Source of the DNA: Vibrio sp.
Lineage (GTDB): Bacteria > Pseudomonadota > Gammaproteobacteria > Enterobacterales > Vibrionaceae
Length of the DNA: 64,000 bases
Direction of reading: 5' to 3'
Assembly (NCBI GenBank): GCA_028131545.1
Contig: JAOICL010000008.1
Coordinates: 1 to 64,000, forward strand
Part shown: piece by piece, positions 16,343 to 28,499 of the stretch
Position numbering within the stretch: position 1 is the first letter of the stretch
Layout: every line of letters starts with the position of its first letter
Notes under the pieces: generated by a model
Databases searched by the model: none
What the model saw: only the letters and a program-made list of their open reading frames with translations
What the model was told of the DNA's origin: nothing
Made by a program: the position numbers and the translations under genes

Positions 16343-16813
16343 ATGGCGACGTTGTATTTTATTTGTGGATTTATAGGCTCGGGTAAAACAACCTACTCAA
16401 AGCAATTGAGTGTTGATGAAAAAGCTTTTCGTTTTTCTATCGATGAGTGGATGATTCCTCTTTATGGTGAACATATGGAAAGAGAGGTCTTCGATACTCG
16501 TTTAACGACTCTTCAATCTTTGTTTAAAGAGTCAGCAAAACAAATGTTAGATTTAAATGTTTCTGTTATCTTTGATTTTGGTTTCTGGCGACAAATTGAT
16601 AGGAATGAAATGATTGCATGGGCGAATCAATATGGTTATAAATTTGAGTTACATTACCTCGATACACCCTATGACGTATGCATTAATAGAGCGATGAAAA
16701 GAAATACAGATTCATCGAGCGAGTCCTATGACATGACACCAGACATGTTGCAATTATTTTGGTCATGGTTTGAAATACCGACGAGTAATGAACAGGTTAA
16801 ACGGATTGTTTAA
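16343..16813 (+). CDS. P-loop (AAA_33/zeta-like) small-molecule kinase
   Basis: This 156-residue nucleotide-binding protein has Walker A in FICGFIGSGKTTYSKQL at residues 6-22, a SIDEWM acidic motif in the position of the zeta/kinase catalytic Asp, and VSVIFDFGFW resembling the DxG motif before the lid. The HYLDTPYDVCINRAMKRN segment is a typical kinase lid. Such proteins phosphorylate small molecules or antibiotics. The substrate is unknown. Confidence 0.82.
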   Translation: MATLYFICGFIGSGKTTYSKQLSVDEKAFRFSIDEWMIPLYGEHMEREVFDTRLTTLQSLFKESAKQMLDLNVSVIFDFGFWRQIDRNEMIAWANQYGYKFELHYLDTPYDVCINRAMKRNTDSSSESYDMTPDMLQLFWSWFEIPTSNEQVKRIV

Positions 16814-16845
16814 TATCCCATTATCACATGGAGTGATATTTTAAT

Positions 16846-17064
16846 ATGAAATCGCTATTCTCATTTTTAGTTGCAGTCATTGGCTTTGAGTTAACGAGTT
16901 ACTTTTTTGGTTTGAGCTATAACTTGTTCACTGATGATTTTGATTTACTAGCAGCATGTTTAAAATTCGGTATGTATATTGTGTTTTTTACTTTAGGCTC
17001 TTTTATGTTCGATTTGATACAGAAAGTCTGTGGGGGTAATAGAAACGAAAGTGAGAAACGATAA
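16846..17064 (+). CDS. Small membrane protein (72 aa), unknown
   Basis: This 72-residue protein has two predicted membrane segments, LFSFLVAVIGFELTSYFFG and MYIVFFTLGSFMFDLI, and a basic tail. I do not recognise a family. ATG at 16846 has GGAG upstream (TGGAGTGAT). It starts 32 bases after the P-loop kinase gene and may be co-transcribed with it. Confidence 0.5.
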   Translation: MKSLFSFLVAVIGFELTSYFFGLSYNLFTDDFDLLAACLKFGMYIVFFTLGSFMFDLIQKVCGGNRNESEKR

Positions 17065-17347
17065 ACGAATTAACACGTCAAATATGCTCTTCTTACACTT
17101 CAATTTTAGTTGACCACTACAAATACTTCTACGCTCTTGTCATACCAAAGCTAAGCACCTTCGTAGAAAATGAATAAATTTGCTTTTTATATGTTGAATA
17201 TAACCTCATGCGTACAAAGACATAACATTGTCAATAATTGTTTAAATCAAGGCATTATCTAAATCACGGGTATACAATAAAGTGCTATCTAGGTTTAATC
17301 ATATTAGAGATAACCAGATAAAATCATTTACTCAACGAGGCTCTCCC

Positions 17348-18022
17348 ATGACAAAAGTACTCATTCCAGTCACTAACCATGCAACTTTAGGTGACACAGA
17401 TCAAGAAAATGGCACCTTTGCCCCAGAGCTAACTCATGTGGTGCATGTATTAAACCATGCCGGTATTGATTACGAAATCGCTTCCATTAAAGGTGGTAAA
17501 GCGCCTATTTATGGCCAAGATATCGAGGGTGATGATGTGAATTCTAGCCTGTTTTCTGATGCTGATTTCTTGCATCGTACAAATAATACTACGCCTGTTT
17601 CTCAAATTAATATTGCGGACTACGATGCGATATTCTACCCAGGTGGATTTGGCCTTTTATCTGATTTAGCAACAAATCAAGATTTTGCGGAGCTAAGTGC
17701 GACGCATTATGAAAATGGCGGAGTGATTGCTTCGGTATGTCATGGTCCTGCGGCTTTGTTGCCGATCACTTTAAGTAATGGTGAGGCTTTATTAGCAAGT
17801 AAATCAATTACAGGCTTTACTCGTGAAGAAGAAGTTGATTACGGTACCATTAATGATGTGCCATTTTTAATGGAAGAGGCACTAACGCGTAAAGCTGCTC
17901 GTTTCAATAAAATTCAACCATGGGGTTCATTTGTCATTGTTGATGACCGTGTTATCACAGGCCAGAACCCTGCAAGTGCACATGCGGTTGGTGAAGCTAT
18001 GGTTGACTTGTTAAAGAAATAA
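17348..18022 (+). CDS. DJ-1/PfpI-family protein (Hsp31-like)
   Basis: This 224-residue protein of the DJ-1/ThiJ/PfpI superfamily, Hsp31-like branch, starts MTKVLIPVTNHATLGDT. The nucleophile elbow is SVCHGPAALL (Cys followed by His), and YDAIFYPGGFGLLSDL carries the conserved Gly-Gly turn. Relatives act as glyoxalase III or protein deglycase. ATG at 17348 fits the family N-terminus; a longer frame from 17282 would add 22 unlike residues. About 280 bases upstream hold no visible gene. Confidence 0.87.
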   Translation: MTKVLIPVTNHATLGDTDQENGTFAPELTHVVHVLNHAGIDYEIASIKGGKAPIYGQDIEGDDVNSSLFSDADFLHRTNNTTPVSQINIADYDAIFYPGGFGLLSDLATNQDFAELSATHYENGGVIASVCHGPAALLPITLSNGEALLASKSITGFTREEEVDYGTINDVPFLMEEALTRKAARFNKIQPWGSFVIVDDRVITGQNPASAHAVGEAMVDLLKK

Positions 18023-18347
18023 TCGTTTATATTTCATAAAAATAAGGTCGTTTCTTCTTAAAGTGACAGCAATGTATTATTTTAATTAGAAGCGACTGTT
18101 TCATTAGTAACGCCTATCTTACCAGAGGGCACTTTATTACATGTCTTAATCCCTCAGTTCCATTTTTCTCTGTCCCCTCAATGTTGATTTTGATCGAGTT
18201 TTCAATGTTTATGTTAATTCCTTTCTCGTCATTATGTTAGTTTGCCCGTAATTAACAACCCAATTCGGAACACGTTATACCAATAGTCATTCACTTGAAT
18301 GATTAGCAGAAATATCACGTGTTTAATATTTATTAAAAAGGAAATTC
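18023..18347. other. Intergenic interval
   Basis: No gene is visible. An imperfect hairpin (GTCGTTTCT at 18047-18055 against AGAAGCGAC at about 18088-18096) may end the upstream DJ-1-like gene. AAAGGAA at 18338-18344 is the ribosome-binding site of the MFS gene. Confidence 0.35.
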
Positions 18348-19594
18348 ATGTACCAAAGAGTGTTCTCTTCTCTATCGATATATCGAGGTTTACCAACCAA
18401 TATTTATTATCTGGCAGTGGCTAGAATGATCTTAGGGATGGGTAACTTTATTATCCCTTTTCTGGTGTTATTACTAACGGATAAGTTAGGTTATTCGGCA
18501 ACGATTGCTGGTTCTTTGGCGATGGGAGTAACAGGGGCGTATCTTCTAGGGAGCTTTATTGGTGGAAAGCTGTCAGATGTACTTGGACATAAGCGAGTCA
18601 TGGTATTAGGTGAGCTGGCGGGGTCTTTACTCTTGATTTGGTGTGGTTTTTTCCCTGAACATCCTATTTTAGTCCCGATGTTTTTATTTGGAGCTTACTT
18701 TTTTATTGGTTTAGCTTTGCCTGCAAGTAATGCCTTAGTAGCCGATTTTTCAAATAAAGATAATAGAGATGCAGTGATGTCTTTAAGTTATCTGTCTTAT
18801 AATTTTGGCTCTGCACTGGGGCCGATTATGGCTGGGTATTTATTTTGGAATCATACGGAATGGGTTTTCTTTGGTAATGGTTTTGCTGCGTTATTGGGTG
18901 TTTTGATTGTCGCGAAGTTTATTAAAATACAGCCTGGACATGATCATTCTAATGACAGTGAACTCGAAAAGCCTGTTTCTGGTTCGGTTTGGTCTGTTTT
19001 AAAAGCAAGACCAAGGTTACTCATCTTTACCTTTCTTTGTGGTTTGTTGTGGTATTCATTGAACCAAATGACGATGGCGAGTCCATTGTATCTTAGTTAC
19101 CTATTCGATGAAGAAGGCCCTGTCATATTCGGACAATTGATGACGTATGCTTGTGTTTTAGTCGTTTTCGTTACTCCGATATTAATGAAATTAACGTCAA
19201 GTAAAGCAGAAACAATGAGCCTTGCTTATGCTGGAGTCATGTTTGCTCTTGGTTATACGTTAGTGATGCTTCTACCGACTATACCAATGCATTTTGTTGC
19301 TTGGTTCTTTCTATCGATAGGGGAAGTGCTTTTATTAACAAAAGAGGGCGTGTATTTAGCGAATAATTCTCCTTCCAGTCATCGAGGTCGGATTCAAGGT
19401 GTATTGGTGACATTGCGAACCGTTTACTGATGCCTAGCTTTATTGTTGTGGGTTACTTTATTGATCAATACGGTTATAGCTTTACTTGGATGAGTATTAT
19501 TTTGGTTTCTATTATTGCTGTGGTCGGGTTTTACATTATGGCAACCAGAAATAATCAAGCATCGAACGTATCGGCTGAACAGTATTCAAGGTAG
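18348..19594 (+). pseudogene. MFS transporter, frameshifted near the 3' end
   Basis: This is a 12-helix major facilitator protein of the drug/metabolite efflux kind. The N-terminal half has GGKLSDVLGHKRVMVLGE, the signature loop 2-3 motif, and PASNALVADF. The main frame stops with TGA at 19428-19430 after 360 residues (LVTLRTVY). The missing last helices continue in the -1 frame from about 19424 to a TAG at 19592-19594 (LLMPSFIVVGYFID to SAEQYSR). One extra base near the run GTTTACTG would explain this. It is either a recent inactivating mutation or a sequencing error. The truncated form lacks the last one to two membrane helices. Confidence 0.8.
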
Positions 19595-19691
19595 GCGGTG
19601 TATACTCTTATAAGTAAACGTCACTATAACAAGGTAAGGCTACTCATATTTGAGACATATGTGCAGCCGATAAATACTCAATGGAGAGAGA

Positions 19692-20294
19692 ATGAATTTT
19701 GATATATCAACATTAGAGGCTCAATCGAAGTATCGTCTTTTGAATGGCGGTATTACACCAAGGCCGATTGCCTGGATCAGTACTCGATCCAAAAGTGGTA
19801 TTGATAACTTAGCTCCTTATTCATTTTTTACTGTAGCCAGTTGTAATCCACCAGTGCTTTTGTACACACAAGTAACTCAAAGAAGTGGACTTGATAAAGA
19901 TACATTACAGAACTTACGAGAAACGGGTGAGTGCGTTGTTAATATCGTGAACTCGGATGTCGTAGAGAAAATGAATATCACCAGTACCAGCCTTGGCAAC
20001 GAAATCAGTGAATTTGACTATGCGAATGTTGAACATTGCAGTAGCGATAAGGTTGCGCCTTTATCAGTCAAAGACTCACCAATTCGATATGAATGCACAT
20101 TAAAAGAGATTATTTCTATCAGTGAGCTTCCGGCAGGAGGAACTATTGTCCTTTTAGATGTGAAGTCGATTTATGTGCGAGATGATTTATATAATGATGG
20201 AATTATCGATCAAGATTGCATTGATTCTGTAGGTAAAATGGGTGGAGATGACTACAGTTCAACGTCAAATCAGTTTAAGTTTAAGCGTCCTTAA
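19692..20294 (+). CDS. Flavin-reductase-like (FMN-binding split barrel) protein
   Basis: This 200-residue protein of the flavin reductase-like domain family has RLLNGGITPRPIAWISTRSKSGIDNLAPYSFFTVASCNPP, the classical FMN-binding N-terminus of this family. It then has ETGECVVNIV and SPIRYECTLKEI, also typical. Relatives supply reduced flavin to monooxygenases or act as stand-alone FMN proteins. GGAGAGAG in front supports the ATG at 19692. Confidence 0.87.
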   Translation: MNFDISTLEAQSKYRLLNGGITPRPIAWISTRSKSGIDNLAPYSFFTVASCNPPVLLYTQVTQRSGLDKDTLQNLRETGECVVNIVNSDVVEKMNITSTSLGNEISEFDYANVEHCSSDKVAPLSVKDSPIRYECTLKEIISISELPAGGTIVLLDVKSIYVRDDLYNDGIIDQDCIDSVGKMGGDDYSSTSNQFKFKRP

Positions 20295-20310
20295 ATAACG
20301 AAAGGAAGAT

Positions 20311-20339
20311 AAAAAAGCGCACTGGCGTTTCTTTTTTAA
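20311..20339 (+). terminator. Terminator after the flavin-reductase-like gene
   Basis: A 6-bp stem AAGCGC / GCGTTT (one G-U pair) with loop ACTG is preceded by an A-run and followed by CTTTTTTA, about 20 bases after the stop. Confidence 0.6.
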
Positions 20340-20424
20340 TGAATGCGCTGAACTTTCTATCGAACCAAGCGACACCATGCGCATATGTTTGATGGGTTTC
20401 ATGTTGCATAGCAGTAAGGGGTGA

Positions 20425-20820
20425 TTACGTTGAAGGTCGGCTGCCTTTCATCAACCTATCTAGGTGCTGTTGGGCTTTTGTTGTATTCGTTAGATCGGTA
20501 ATTTCAATCATTTCGCACTCATCCTTCACCATTTCGTTAATCAAGCTTGGATAATGTCGACAATCTTCAGGACGGTCGGCATAAATGGTACAGAAATACC
20601 GACTTTTTTCTTCTTTACTTTGTTTTGGTTCGATATCGAGGAAAGGACATTGGGTCAGTTTATTACCTGTTGAAGGATCAAACCACACCTGATCGTTTTT
20701 CACGTATTCAAAAATATCAGGATTAAACAGTTCCCATAGATTGATTTCTTCTTGAGTGACATCAAGATCCTCACCGCCATATTTAATACAGCACTTACCG
20801 CATTGATTACATTCTTTCAT
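20425..20820 (-). CDS. YkgJ-type cysteine-cluster protein
   Basis: This 131-residue protein has the CxxCxxCC metal-binding cluster at its N-terminus (CNQCGKCC) and further Cys in CPFLD, CTIYADRPEDC and RHYP. These identify the YkgJ / Fe-S-oxidoreductase-like zinc- or iron-chelating family (CxxCxCC). The biological role is unknown. ATG at 20820 on the minus strand. It runs opposite to its neighbours. Confidence 0.83.
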   Translation of the reverse strand: MKECNQCGKCCIKYGGEDLDVTQEEINLWELFNPDIFEYVKNDQVWFDPSTGNKLTQCPFLDIEPKQSKEEKSRYFCTIYADRPEDCRHYPSLINEMVKDECEMIEITDLTNTTKAQQHLDRLMKGSRPST

Positions 20821-21023
20821 ATAGTACGTTATTTACATCCATTAATGAGCAACAAGCATTAAAACACGATAAACAAGCAAGGTTGGATTTAATACGTCAT
20901 ACTTGGCGATGCTTTATCTTTATACTTTATTAAGTGAAGATAATTAAAGCTCTTGTCGTTACAGTATGAACTATTATGAGTTATCAATGACAAGTAAATT
21001 CCAAATGAAAGGGTAGATTGAAT

Positions 21024-21341
21024 ATGAGTATGACAGAAATGCTGTTTTTTGGTCGCTTTGAACCAGATATTTTATCAGGTAAGAAGACAATAACGATTCG
21101 AGATGAAACGGAAAAAGATTACACACCGAATACCGTTGTTGATGTGTTTACGTTGGAAGAGCATCGTCGCTTTTGTGCTTTAAAAATAGAATCAGTCACT
21201 CCGATTCATTTTGATGAGTTAACGGATTTTCATGCAGTACAAGAGAATATGACTCTGCCTGAACTTAAGTCGGTAATTAGAGATATTTATCCTAATATCA
21301 ATGAACTTTATGTTATCTCATATCAGTTGGTTGATGAATGA
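21024..21341 (+). CDS. yqfB: ASCH-domain protein, YqfB-like N4-acetylcytidine amidohydrolase
   Basis: This 105-residue protein matches E. coli YqfB along its length: FGRFEPDILSGKKTITIRDE at the start, then HAVQENMTLPELKSVIRDIYP and LYVISYQL. YqfB hydrolyses N4-acetylcytidine; the catalytic Lys in GKKTIT and the Glu of VQENMT are present. ATG at 21024 is in-frame with an alternative TTG at 21018 and ATG at 21030. Confidence 0.85.
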   Translation: MSMTEMLFFGRFEPDILSGKKTITIRDETEKDYTPNTVVDVFTLEEHRRFCALKIESVTPIHFDELTDFHAVQENMTLPELKSVIRDIYPNINELYVISYQLVDE

Positions 21342-21641
21342 AGTTAGTAATATAAATTGTTTTAAATCAGTTGTTTATGTTTAGCATCGATTTGGTGATG
21401 TTAACTTGTAAAGATTCAAGGTTAAATTGTTTTAATTCGAGTCGCATCATTTCTAGTAGGTAAGCATGGTGTGAACTTGCATTTATTTTCTTGAATTCAG
21501 ACGTAAAAAAAATATTGAGTATTAACATTTTTAGATATCGAGTGTAACAAATTTAACAATTCACATACTCTGACTATGGAACGATATTTTAGTTCATCGA
21601 ACTTTAATATTTTGTCACAATGAATTGGAGGAAGGACACTC
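21342..21641. other. Upstream region of the chitinase gene
   Basis: This 300-base AT-rich interval has no gene. GGAGGAAGGA at 21628-21637 is the strong ribosome-binding site for the chitinase. I could not assign a promoter or operator. Confidence 0.4.
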
Positions 21642-24614
21642 ATGTCTAACTTTACACTAAGTAGACTCTTCGTCGCTGTATCTATGGCTGCCGGTGGATT
21701 AGCAGCAAACAGTGCAGCAGCAGCGGAAAGCTGTGAAGATATAAATGCATACCCAAACTGGACACAAAGTGATTGGAAAGGCGATCCTAGCCACGCTGCT
21801 GGTGGTGATATCATGCAGCATAACGGTAATGCGTATACCGCGAAATGGTGGACGCAAGCCGTACCAGGTTCAGACAGTTCTTGGGAACTGGCACATGCTT
21901 GTGATGGGACCGACCCGGTAGACCCAGTTGACCCGGTTGATCCGGTAGACCCAGTTGATCCGGTAGACCCAGTTGATCCGGTAGACCCAGTTGACCCGGT
22001 GGATCCAGTAGACCCAGTTGACCCAGGTACAGCCCCACAATATGTAGTGGGTAACGCATACTCTGCTGGTGATACAGTTTATAATGAAGGTTCAATTTAC
22101 GAATGTAAAATAGCAGGTTGGTGTTCATCTGATGCAGATTGGGCTTATGCTCCAGGAACGGGTACTCATTGGGCTGATGCTTGGACATTGGTCGGTACAG
22201 GCCCAGTTGACCCGGTAGACCCAGTTGACCCAGTTGACCCGGTAGACCCAGTTGACCCGGTAGACCCAGTAGACCCAGTTGACCCAGTTGACCCAGTTGA
22301 CCCGGTAGACCCGGTAGACCCAGTTGACCCAGTTGACCCGCGAGTTGATGAGCTTTGTGAAGACTTCAATGTATACCCTGATTGGCCACAAGGTGACCAT
22401 GCTACAGGTGGTGACATTGTTGTATACGACAATATTGCTTACAGCGCGAAATACTTTACTTCATCTAAACCAGGCAGTGATGATACATGGGATCACCATG
22501 TTAACTGTGATGGTACTGAAGAGGGGGCTCCAGCACGTTTATCAATGCCAAACCCAGCGGATCCAGTACACTTAGAAGTCGCTGGATGGCCTAATGAAGT
22601 CGTTGTTGCTACACCATCAAGTAATACACCAACGCCTGTGTCAGTTGATGCGATTAATGTGGCGGATGTGAATGATGTCTCGGCACTAACGAGTGCATTT
22701 GCAACGGCGATTGCTGCGGCTCAAAATGCAGGCTCAAATACTGTCGTGATCAGCAGTGATTTGCTAGACAGTATTGCAGCAGAAAATGATCGTGGTGCAT
22801 CGATTGGTTCTGTAAATGTTCAAACTGCTCTAACGTCGGCGGCTTCATCAAGCTCGATTGATGCATCGGATATTGCAGCGCTATCAAATGATGCCAAGGG
22901 CGTAGCTCAAGCATACAATCTTATCTTCTCTTCTTTAGCACCAAATGCCGTGTTTGGTTGGGAATTGACGATTGGTAGCTTTGCTCATGACTACCATACT
23001 GGTTATCGTTCGGTGTGGAACTCGGCATCGAAATCAGCATCAGATACATTAGATTACTTCGGCTTATACGCAGGCGAACATGCTGCCGATATCGTTGCAT
23101 TCAGCAAACCTTCTTCAAGCGCAACTTTAACGGCTGATCAATGGGATAATGCACTTCGTTTTGTTAAGCAAGTCTCTGATTTCGTTTATGTACCAGCATT
23201 ATTATCAGTACCAACGAATCAATCTGGTGAATACTTCTTAGGTGCAACATCTGCTGAGCGTAAACTACGTAATACTGCTCACCATAACGTATTTGCTGTC
23301 TTGTTTGATTCAGACAGTGCTAGCTTAAACGCTAAGATTGCTGATTATTCAACGGCTACAGTACCTTTGTATCATGAAGGTAATGGCAGCGCGGTTGATT
23401 CTGGATTGGAATTGACCACCATTTCTTCTTTGAATTCGCAATTAGTTTCTGCTGAAAATGCAATGAACAATGAAGCTTTCTTATATGAATTGCCGACAGG
23501 TAATGCGTATGCACCTTCAACCGTGTATAAGTGGAATGACTTCTTGCAAGGCTTAAGCTCGATGCACAATGTAGGCATCGCGGGTAATAAGTTCTGGTTA
23601 TATGATGAATCGGCTAACGATACAACAAACTCTATGTACGCTAAGGTTGCGATTGCAGCATTCTTATCGCAAAGTATGAAAGAGACGATTCGTTACAATG
23701 CGTGTGATGAAAATAACTGGTCAATTGGTACAGGTGACCCTGTTGATTATCCATTAAGTTCATCGTGTGGTCAGCTACAACAAGACTACGGCAGCTATGG
23801 TGTGAACCCTCAAACTGGCGGTGATCACCCTTACTCTTGTCCTCGTAATCCGAAGATGGAAGTAACCGCAACGACACACGCTGGTTGGTATGGTGCACCG
23901 GCTCCATTATTTGCTGCACCAGATGCGGTTCTTGATGAAGCAGGTCTGTTAGTGAATGGTTCTGTTGGTTACTGGAACTACGGCGGTGGTTGGTGTGCAA
24001 ACCCACCTGAAAATGTGGATACCTCGAAGCAAGTATGGGAACGCGATGAGTGTAAAACATACGTAGGACAAAAAGCAGGTGAATTTGTTCATAATGGAGC
24101 AGCGGGTAAATCAGTTGAAGGTTGTGGCTGGTGGGGCCGTGGTGTTATCCAGACTACAGGTCGTCAAAACTTCGGTACGCTGAACCACTTCTTAGGTCGA
24201 AGCCATGTTGATCCATCGACAGTCGGTACGGTAGTAGAAGGTATTAATGTTGCGTCTGCTCCAGCGGATCCATTGTATGCAAACCTCGACTTCTGTTCTA
24301 ACCCTCAGTTAATCTGTACATCAGACGAACACCCAGAGTTGAAATGGATTGCAGGTTTATTCTACTGGGTTAATGATGTTCAAGGTTACAACATTGACAG
24401 CGGCCCTTACGCATACTGGAACTACCATGATGAGCTGAAAGCTTATGTTGATGGTGGGTTACAAGGTACTAAGTTTATCGATGATATTTCTGGCATCGTG
24501 AACCGTGGTTGTCCAGATTCAACGTGTCCTATCAGTGGTGAAGTCGATGGTATTGATGACCGTCGTGATAACTTCAAGCTAGTCCTAGAAAAATTAGGTC
24601 TTAATCCACAATAA
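21642..24614 (+). CDS. Secreted modular GH19 chitinase with three chitin-binding modules
   Basis: This 990-residue extracellular enzyme has a signal peptide ending near AAAAES. The CBM5/12 modules lie at about residues 30-88 ([16 protein letters not shown]), 129-185 and 236-290. They are joined by two Pro-Val-Asp repeat linkers (about 90-128 and 187-233). The C-terminal part is a GH19 domain with [13 protein letters not shown] carrying the probable catalytic Glu at about residue 681, and [20 protein letters not shown], the family signature. The middle 300 residues are not recognised. It should cut crystalline chitin. The PVD linkers are encoded by a 9-bp repeat and may vary in length between strains. 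The gene has a strong ribosome-binding site and its own terminator. Confidence 0.9.
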   Translation: MSNFTLSRLFVAVSMAAGGLAANSAAAAESCEDINAYPNWTQSDWKGDPSHAAGGDIMQHNGNAYTAKWWTQAVPGSDSSWELAHACDGTDPVDPVDPVDPVDPVDPVDPVDPVDPVDPVDPVDPVDPGTAPQYVVGNAYSAGDTVYNEGSIYECKIAGWCSSDADWAYAPGTGTHWADAWTLVGTGPVDPVDPVDPVDPVDPVDPVDPVDPVDPVDPVDPVDPVDPVDPVDPRVDELCEDFNVYPDWPQGDHATGGDIVVYDNIAYSAKYFTSSKPGSDDTWDHHVNCDGTEEGAPARLSMPNPADPVHLEVAGWPNEVVVATPSSNTPTPVSVDAINVADVNDVSALTSAFATAIAAAQNAGSNTVVISSDLLDSIAAENDRGASIGSVNVQTALTSAASSSSIDASDIAALSNDAKGVAQAYNLIFSSLAPNAVFGWELTIGSFAHDYHTGYRSVWNSASKSASDTLDYFGLYAGEHAADIVAFSKPSSSATLTADQWDNALRFVKQVSDFVYVPALLSVPTNQSGEYFLGATSAERKLRNTAHHNVFAVLFDSDSASLNAKIADYSTATVPLYHEGNGSAVDSGLELTTISSLNSQLVSAENAMNNEAFLYELPTGNAYAPSTVYKWNDFLQGLSSMHNVGIAGNKFWLYDESANDTTNSMYAKVAIAAFLSQSMKETIRYNACDENNWSIGTGDPVDYPLSSSCGQLQQDYGSYGVNPQTGGDHPYSCPRNPKMEVTATTHAGWYGAPAPLFAAPDAVLDEAGLLVNGSVGYWNYGGGWCANPPENVDTSKQVWERDECKTYVGQKAGEFVHNGAAGKSVEGCGWWGRGVIQTTGRQNFGTLNHFLGRSHVDPSTVGTVVEGINVASAPADPLYANLDFCSNPQLICTSDEHPELKWIAGLFYWVNDVQGYNIDSGPYAYWNYHDELKAYVDGGLQGTKFIDDISGIVNRGCPDSTCPISGEVDGIDDRRDNFKLVLEKLGLNPQ
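21910..22025 (+). repeat. 9-bp tandem repeat coding PVD, block 1
   Basis: The repeat unit GACCCAGTT (variants GACCCGGTA, GATCCGGTA) gives a Pro-Val-Asp linker of about 38 residues. Third bases vary between units, so it is not a fresh expansion. Block 2 is at 22203-22342. Confidence 0.9.
22203..22342 (+). repeat. 9-bp tandem repeat coding PVD, block 2
   Basis: The second block of the same Pro-Val-Asp linker (about 46 residues) lies between the second and third chitin-binding modules. It is in frame. The near-identity with block 1 could promote recombination that deletes the middle module. Confidence 0.9.
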
Positions 24615-24653
24615 ATTTGATTAACGTTATCGTTAAATCAGATACTTAAATGG

Positions 24654-24687
24654 AATGCCAGTCAGTTTTCTGACTGGCATTTTTGTA
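24654..24687 (+). terminator. Terminator of the chitinase gene
   Basis: The long stem AATGCCAGTCAG / CTGACTGGCATT is followed by TTTGTATT about 40 bases after the stop. Confidence 0.85.
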
Positions 24688-24857
24688 TTACAACGTTCCC
24701 ATTTCATTATTGTCTTACCCCTGTTAAGTAGAGTATCCATGATCCACTGTGAATTATTGATGTAAATGTAATCAATCATGCCATGATCTTATTGAGCTAG
24801 TTTACAACTTACTCTTTATTACATAGTACCGAACTCCGTATTTATGTACCTTGGAAT

Positions 24858-24965
24858 CACTTGTCGGAGTGCCTACTATTTTTGATGTATCAAGAATGAG
24901 GCTGAGACCATGTAAATGGGATCCGTAGAACCTGATCTGGTTAGTACCAGCGAAGGGAACAAGGT
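24858..24965 (+). promoter_or_regulatory. TPP riboswitch (thi box) upstream of thiC
   Basis: The core elements are GGCTGAGACC and ACCTGATCTGGTTAGTACCAGCGAAGGGAA, which match the thi-box consensus. The closing stem is CTTGT (24860) with ACAAG (24963). It senses thiamine pyrophosphate and probably controls thiC translation or termination for the whole operon. The gene start is about 110 bases downstream. Confidence 0.92.
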
Positions 24966-25058
24966 ATTGTGTCAACATGCTGATCGCTTCTTACTTGATG
25001 GTGTATCTTCTGTTTACCCAAACTCCTACCTTCTACACTCCGTCTTTGTTTTACTTAA

Positions 25059-27158
<2,100 letters not shown>

Positions 27159-27162
27159 TGTG

Positions 27163-28224
27163 ATGAAACAAAGCATTGCGATACTTGGAGCAGGGCTAGT
27201 TGGAAGAATGCTCGCTTTATATTTTGAGAAGCAGTCGAGTTTGTCATTAGAGGTACATCTTTATGAAAAAAGCACACTTAATGATGCGAATTCAACCGGA
27301 AGAATAGCCGCAGCAATGGTTGCTCCCACCTCTGAATCGACCAAGGCGTCACCTGAAATCGTTGAATGGGGTAAGCAATCATTAGTGTTATGGCCAGAGA
27401 TATTATCGACATTGAATTTATCTCATCTATTCCATAAAACAGGCAGTATTGTGACGGCTCATCCTTTAGATGAACCTGAGTTGATGCAATTTGTCACTTT
27501 AGTGTCCGACAAGGATGGATTATCACCTTCATTACACTTAAGTGATTTACAAGCAATAGAGCCTGAACTGGGGGATTCTTTTCAGCGAGGGTATTTCCTT
27601 AAAGAAGAAGCTCATATTGACAATGATCAGCTGTACATAGAGACAGAAAATCAAATTAAAAGCAGTCGTATTCGTCTTTACGAAGGAACGCCTTTAAACA
27701 TTGATTCAATAACAAATGAGTTTGATTGTGTGATTGATTGTCGAGGGTTAGGAGCAAAGTACGAATTAGATAAGGAATCAAAACGGTTAAGAGGTGTACG
27801 CGGTGAAATCATCAAGGTACACGCACCAGAGGTATCACTGACTCACCCAGTTCGTATTATGCACCCTCGGCAATCTATCTATATTGTGCCAAAGCCACAT
27901 CATCATTTCACGATTGGTGCGACAGAAATAGAATCTGAAGATAAACGCAAACCAACTATGCGTTCCGTTTTGGAGCTGTTGTCGGCGGCTTATCAAGTGA
28001 ATACAGGGTTTGCGGAAGCCGAAATTGTGGAATGTCGATCAGGGCTGCGGCCTACTTTATTGGATAACAAGCCGATAGTAGAAAAATCAAGACAACACTC
28101 CAATGTCATTATGGTCAATGGACTATATCGACATGGTTATTTATTACTTCCCGTGCTGTACCACAAAGCGATTGCTCTCGTTGAATATGTCTTATGTCGT
28201 CAGTTATTACCTGAAAGTCAATAG
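27163..28224 (+). CDS. thiO: Glycine oxidase ThiO (FAD-dependent)
   Basis: This 353-residue FAD amine oxidase has the dinucleotide-binding motif IAILGAGLVGRMLALYF at the N-terminus, VRGEIIKVHAPEV, and a C-terminal GLYRHGYLLLPVL loop that matches ThiO. It oxidises glycine to dehydroglycine, the imine needed by ThiG, with O2 as electron acceptor. This replaces the anaerobic tyrosine lyase ThiH found in the E. coli-type operon. ATG at 27163 lies a few bases after the thiC stop. Position between thiC and thiS supports the call over other amine oxidases. Confidence 0.9.
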   Translation: MKQSIAILGAGLVGRMLALYFEKQSSLSLEVHLYEKSTLNDANSTGRIAAAMVAPTSESTKASPEIVEWGKQSLVLWPEILSTLNLSHLFHKTGSIVTAHPLDEPELMQFVTLVSDKDGLSPSLHLSDLQAIEPELGDSFQRGYFLKEEAHIDNDQLYIETENQIKSSRIRLYEGTPLNIDSITNEFDCVIDCRGLGAKYELDKESKRLRGVRGEIIKVHAPEVSLTHPVRIMHPRQSIYIVPKPHHHFTIGATEIESEDKRKPTMRSVLELLSAAYQVNTGFAEAEIVECRSGLRPTLLDNKPIVEKSRQHSNVIMVNGLYRHGYLLLPVLYHKAIALVEYVLCRQLLPESQ

Positions 28225-28299
28225 CTTAAATAAATTTAACGATATTAAATCAAAGACATCCATATAACCAAATTCATATGAAAACGAAAGGAGAGGCTT

Positions 28300-28494
28300 A
28301 TGCATATCGTGATTAATGGAGATTCAGTGTCATTCGATGAAACAAACCTACAACACATTATTATGAATTGGGGTGCTAAGCCCCCCTATGCGGTTGCAGT
28401 GAATGGCGATTTTATCACTGAATTAGAGTATCAAAAGATACAGATTCAAGCAGGGGATCGTATTGATATCGTATCTCCTATATTTGGAGGATAG
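28300..28494 (+). CDS. thiS: Sulfur carrier protein ThiS
   Basis: This 64-residue ubiquitin-like sulfur carrier has AVAVNGDFI in the core and ends IVSPIFGG, the di-glycine tail that becomes the thiocarboxylate. It donates sulfur to ThiG for thiazole formation. A strong AAAGGAGAGG ribosome-binding site precedes the ATG at 28300. The next gene, thiG, starts five bases after its stop. The adenylating enzyme ThiF is not encoded in this operon. Confidence 0.95.
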   Translation: MHIVINGDSVSFDETNLQHIIMNWGAKPPYAVAVNGDFITELEYQKIQIQAGDRIDIVSPIFGG

Positions 28495-28499
28495 CGACG

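Noticed and set aside
22125-22432. Long minus-strand frames opposite the chitinase linkers
   Set aside because: They are by-products of the 9-bp repeats, which leave all frames open. They have no start signals and give low-complexity peptides.
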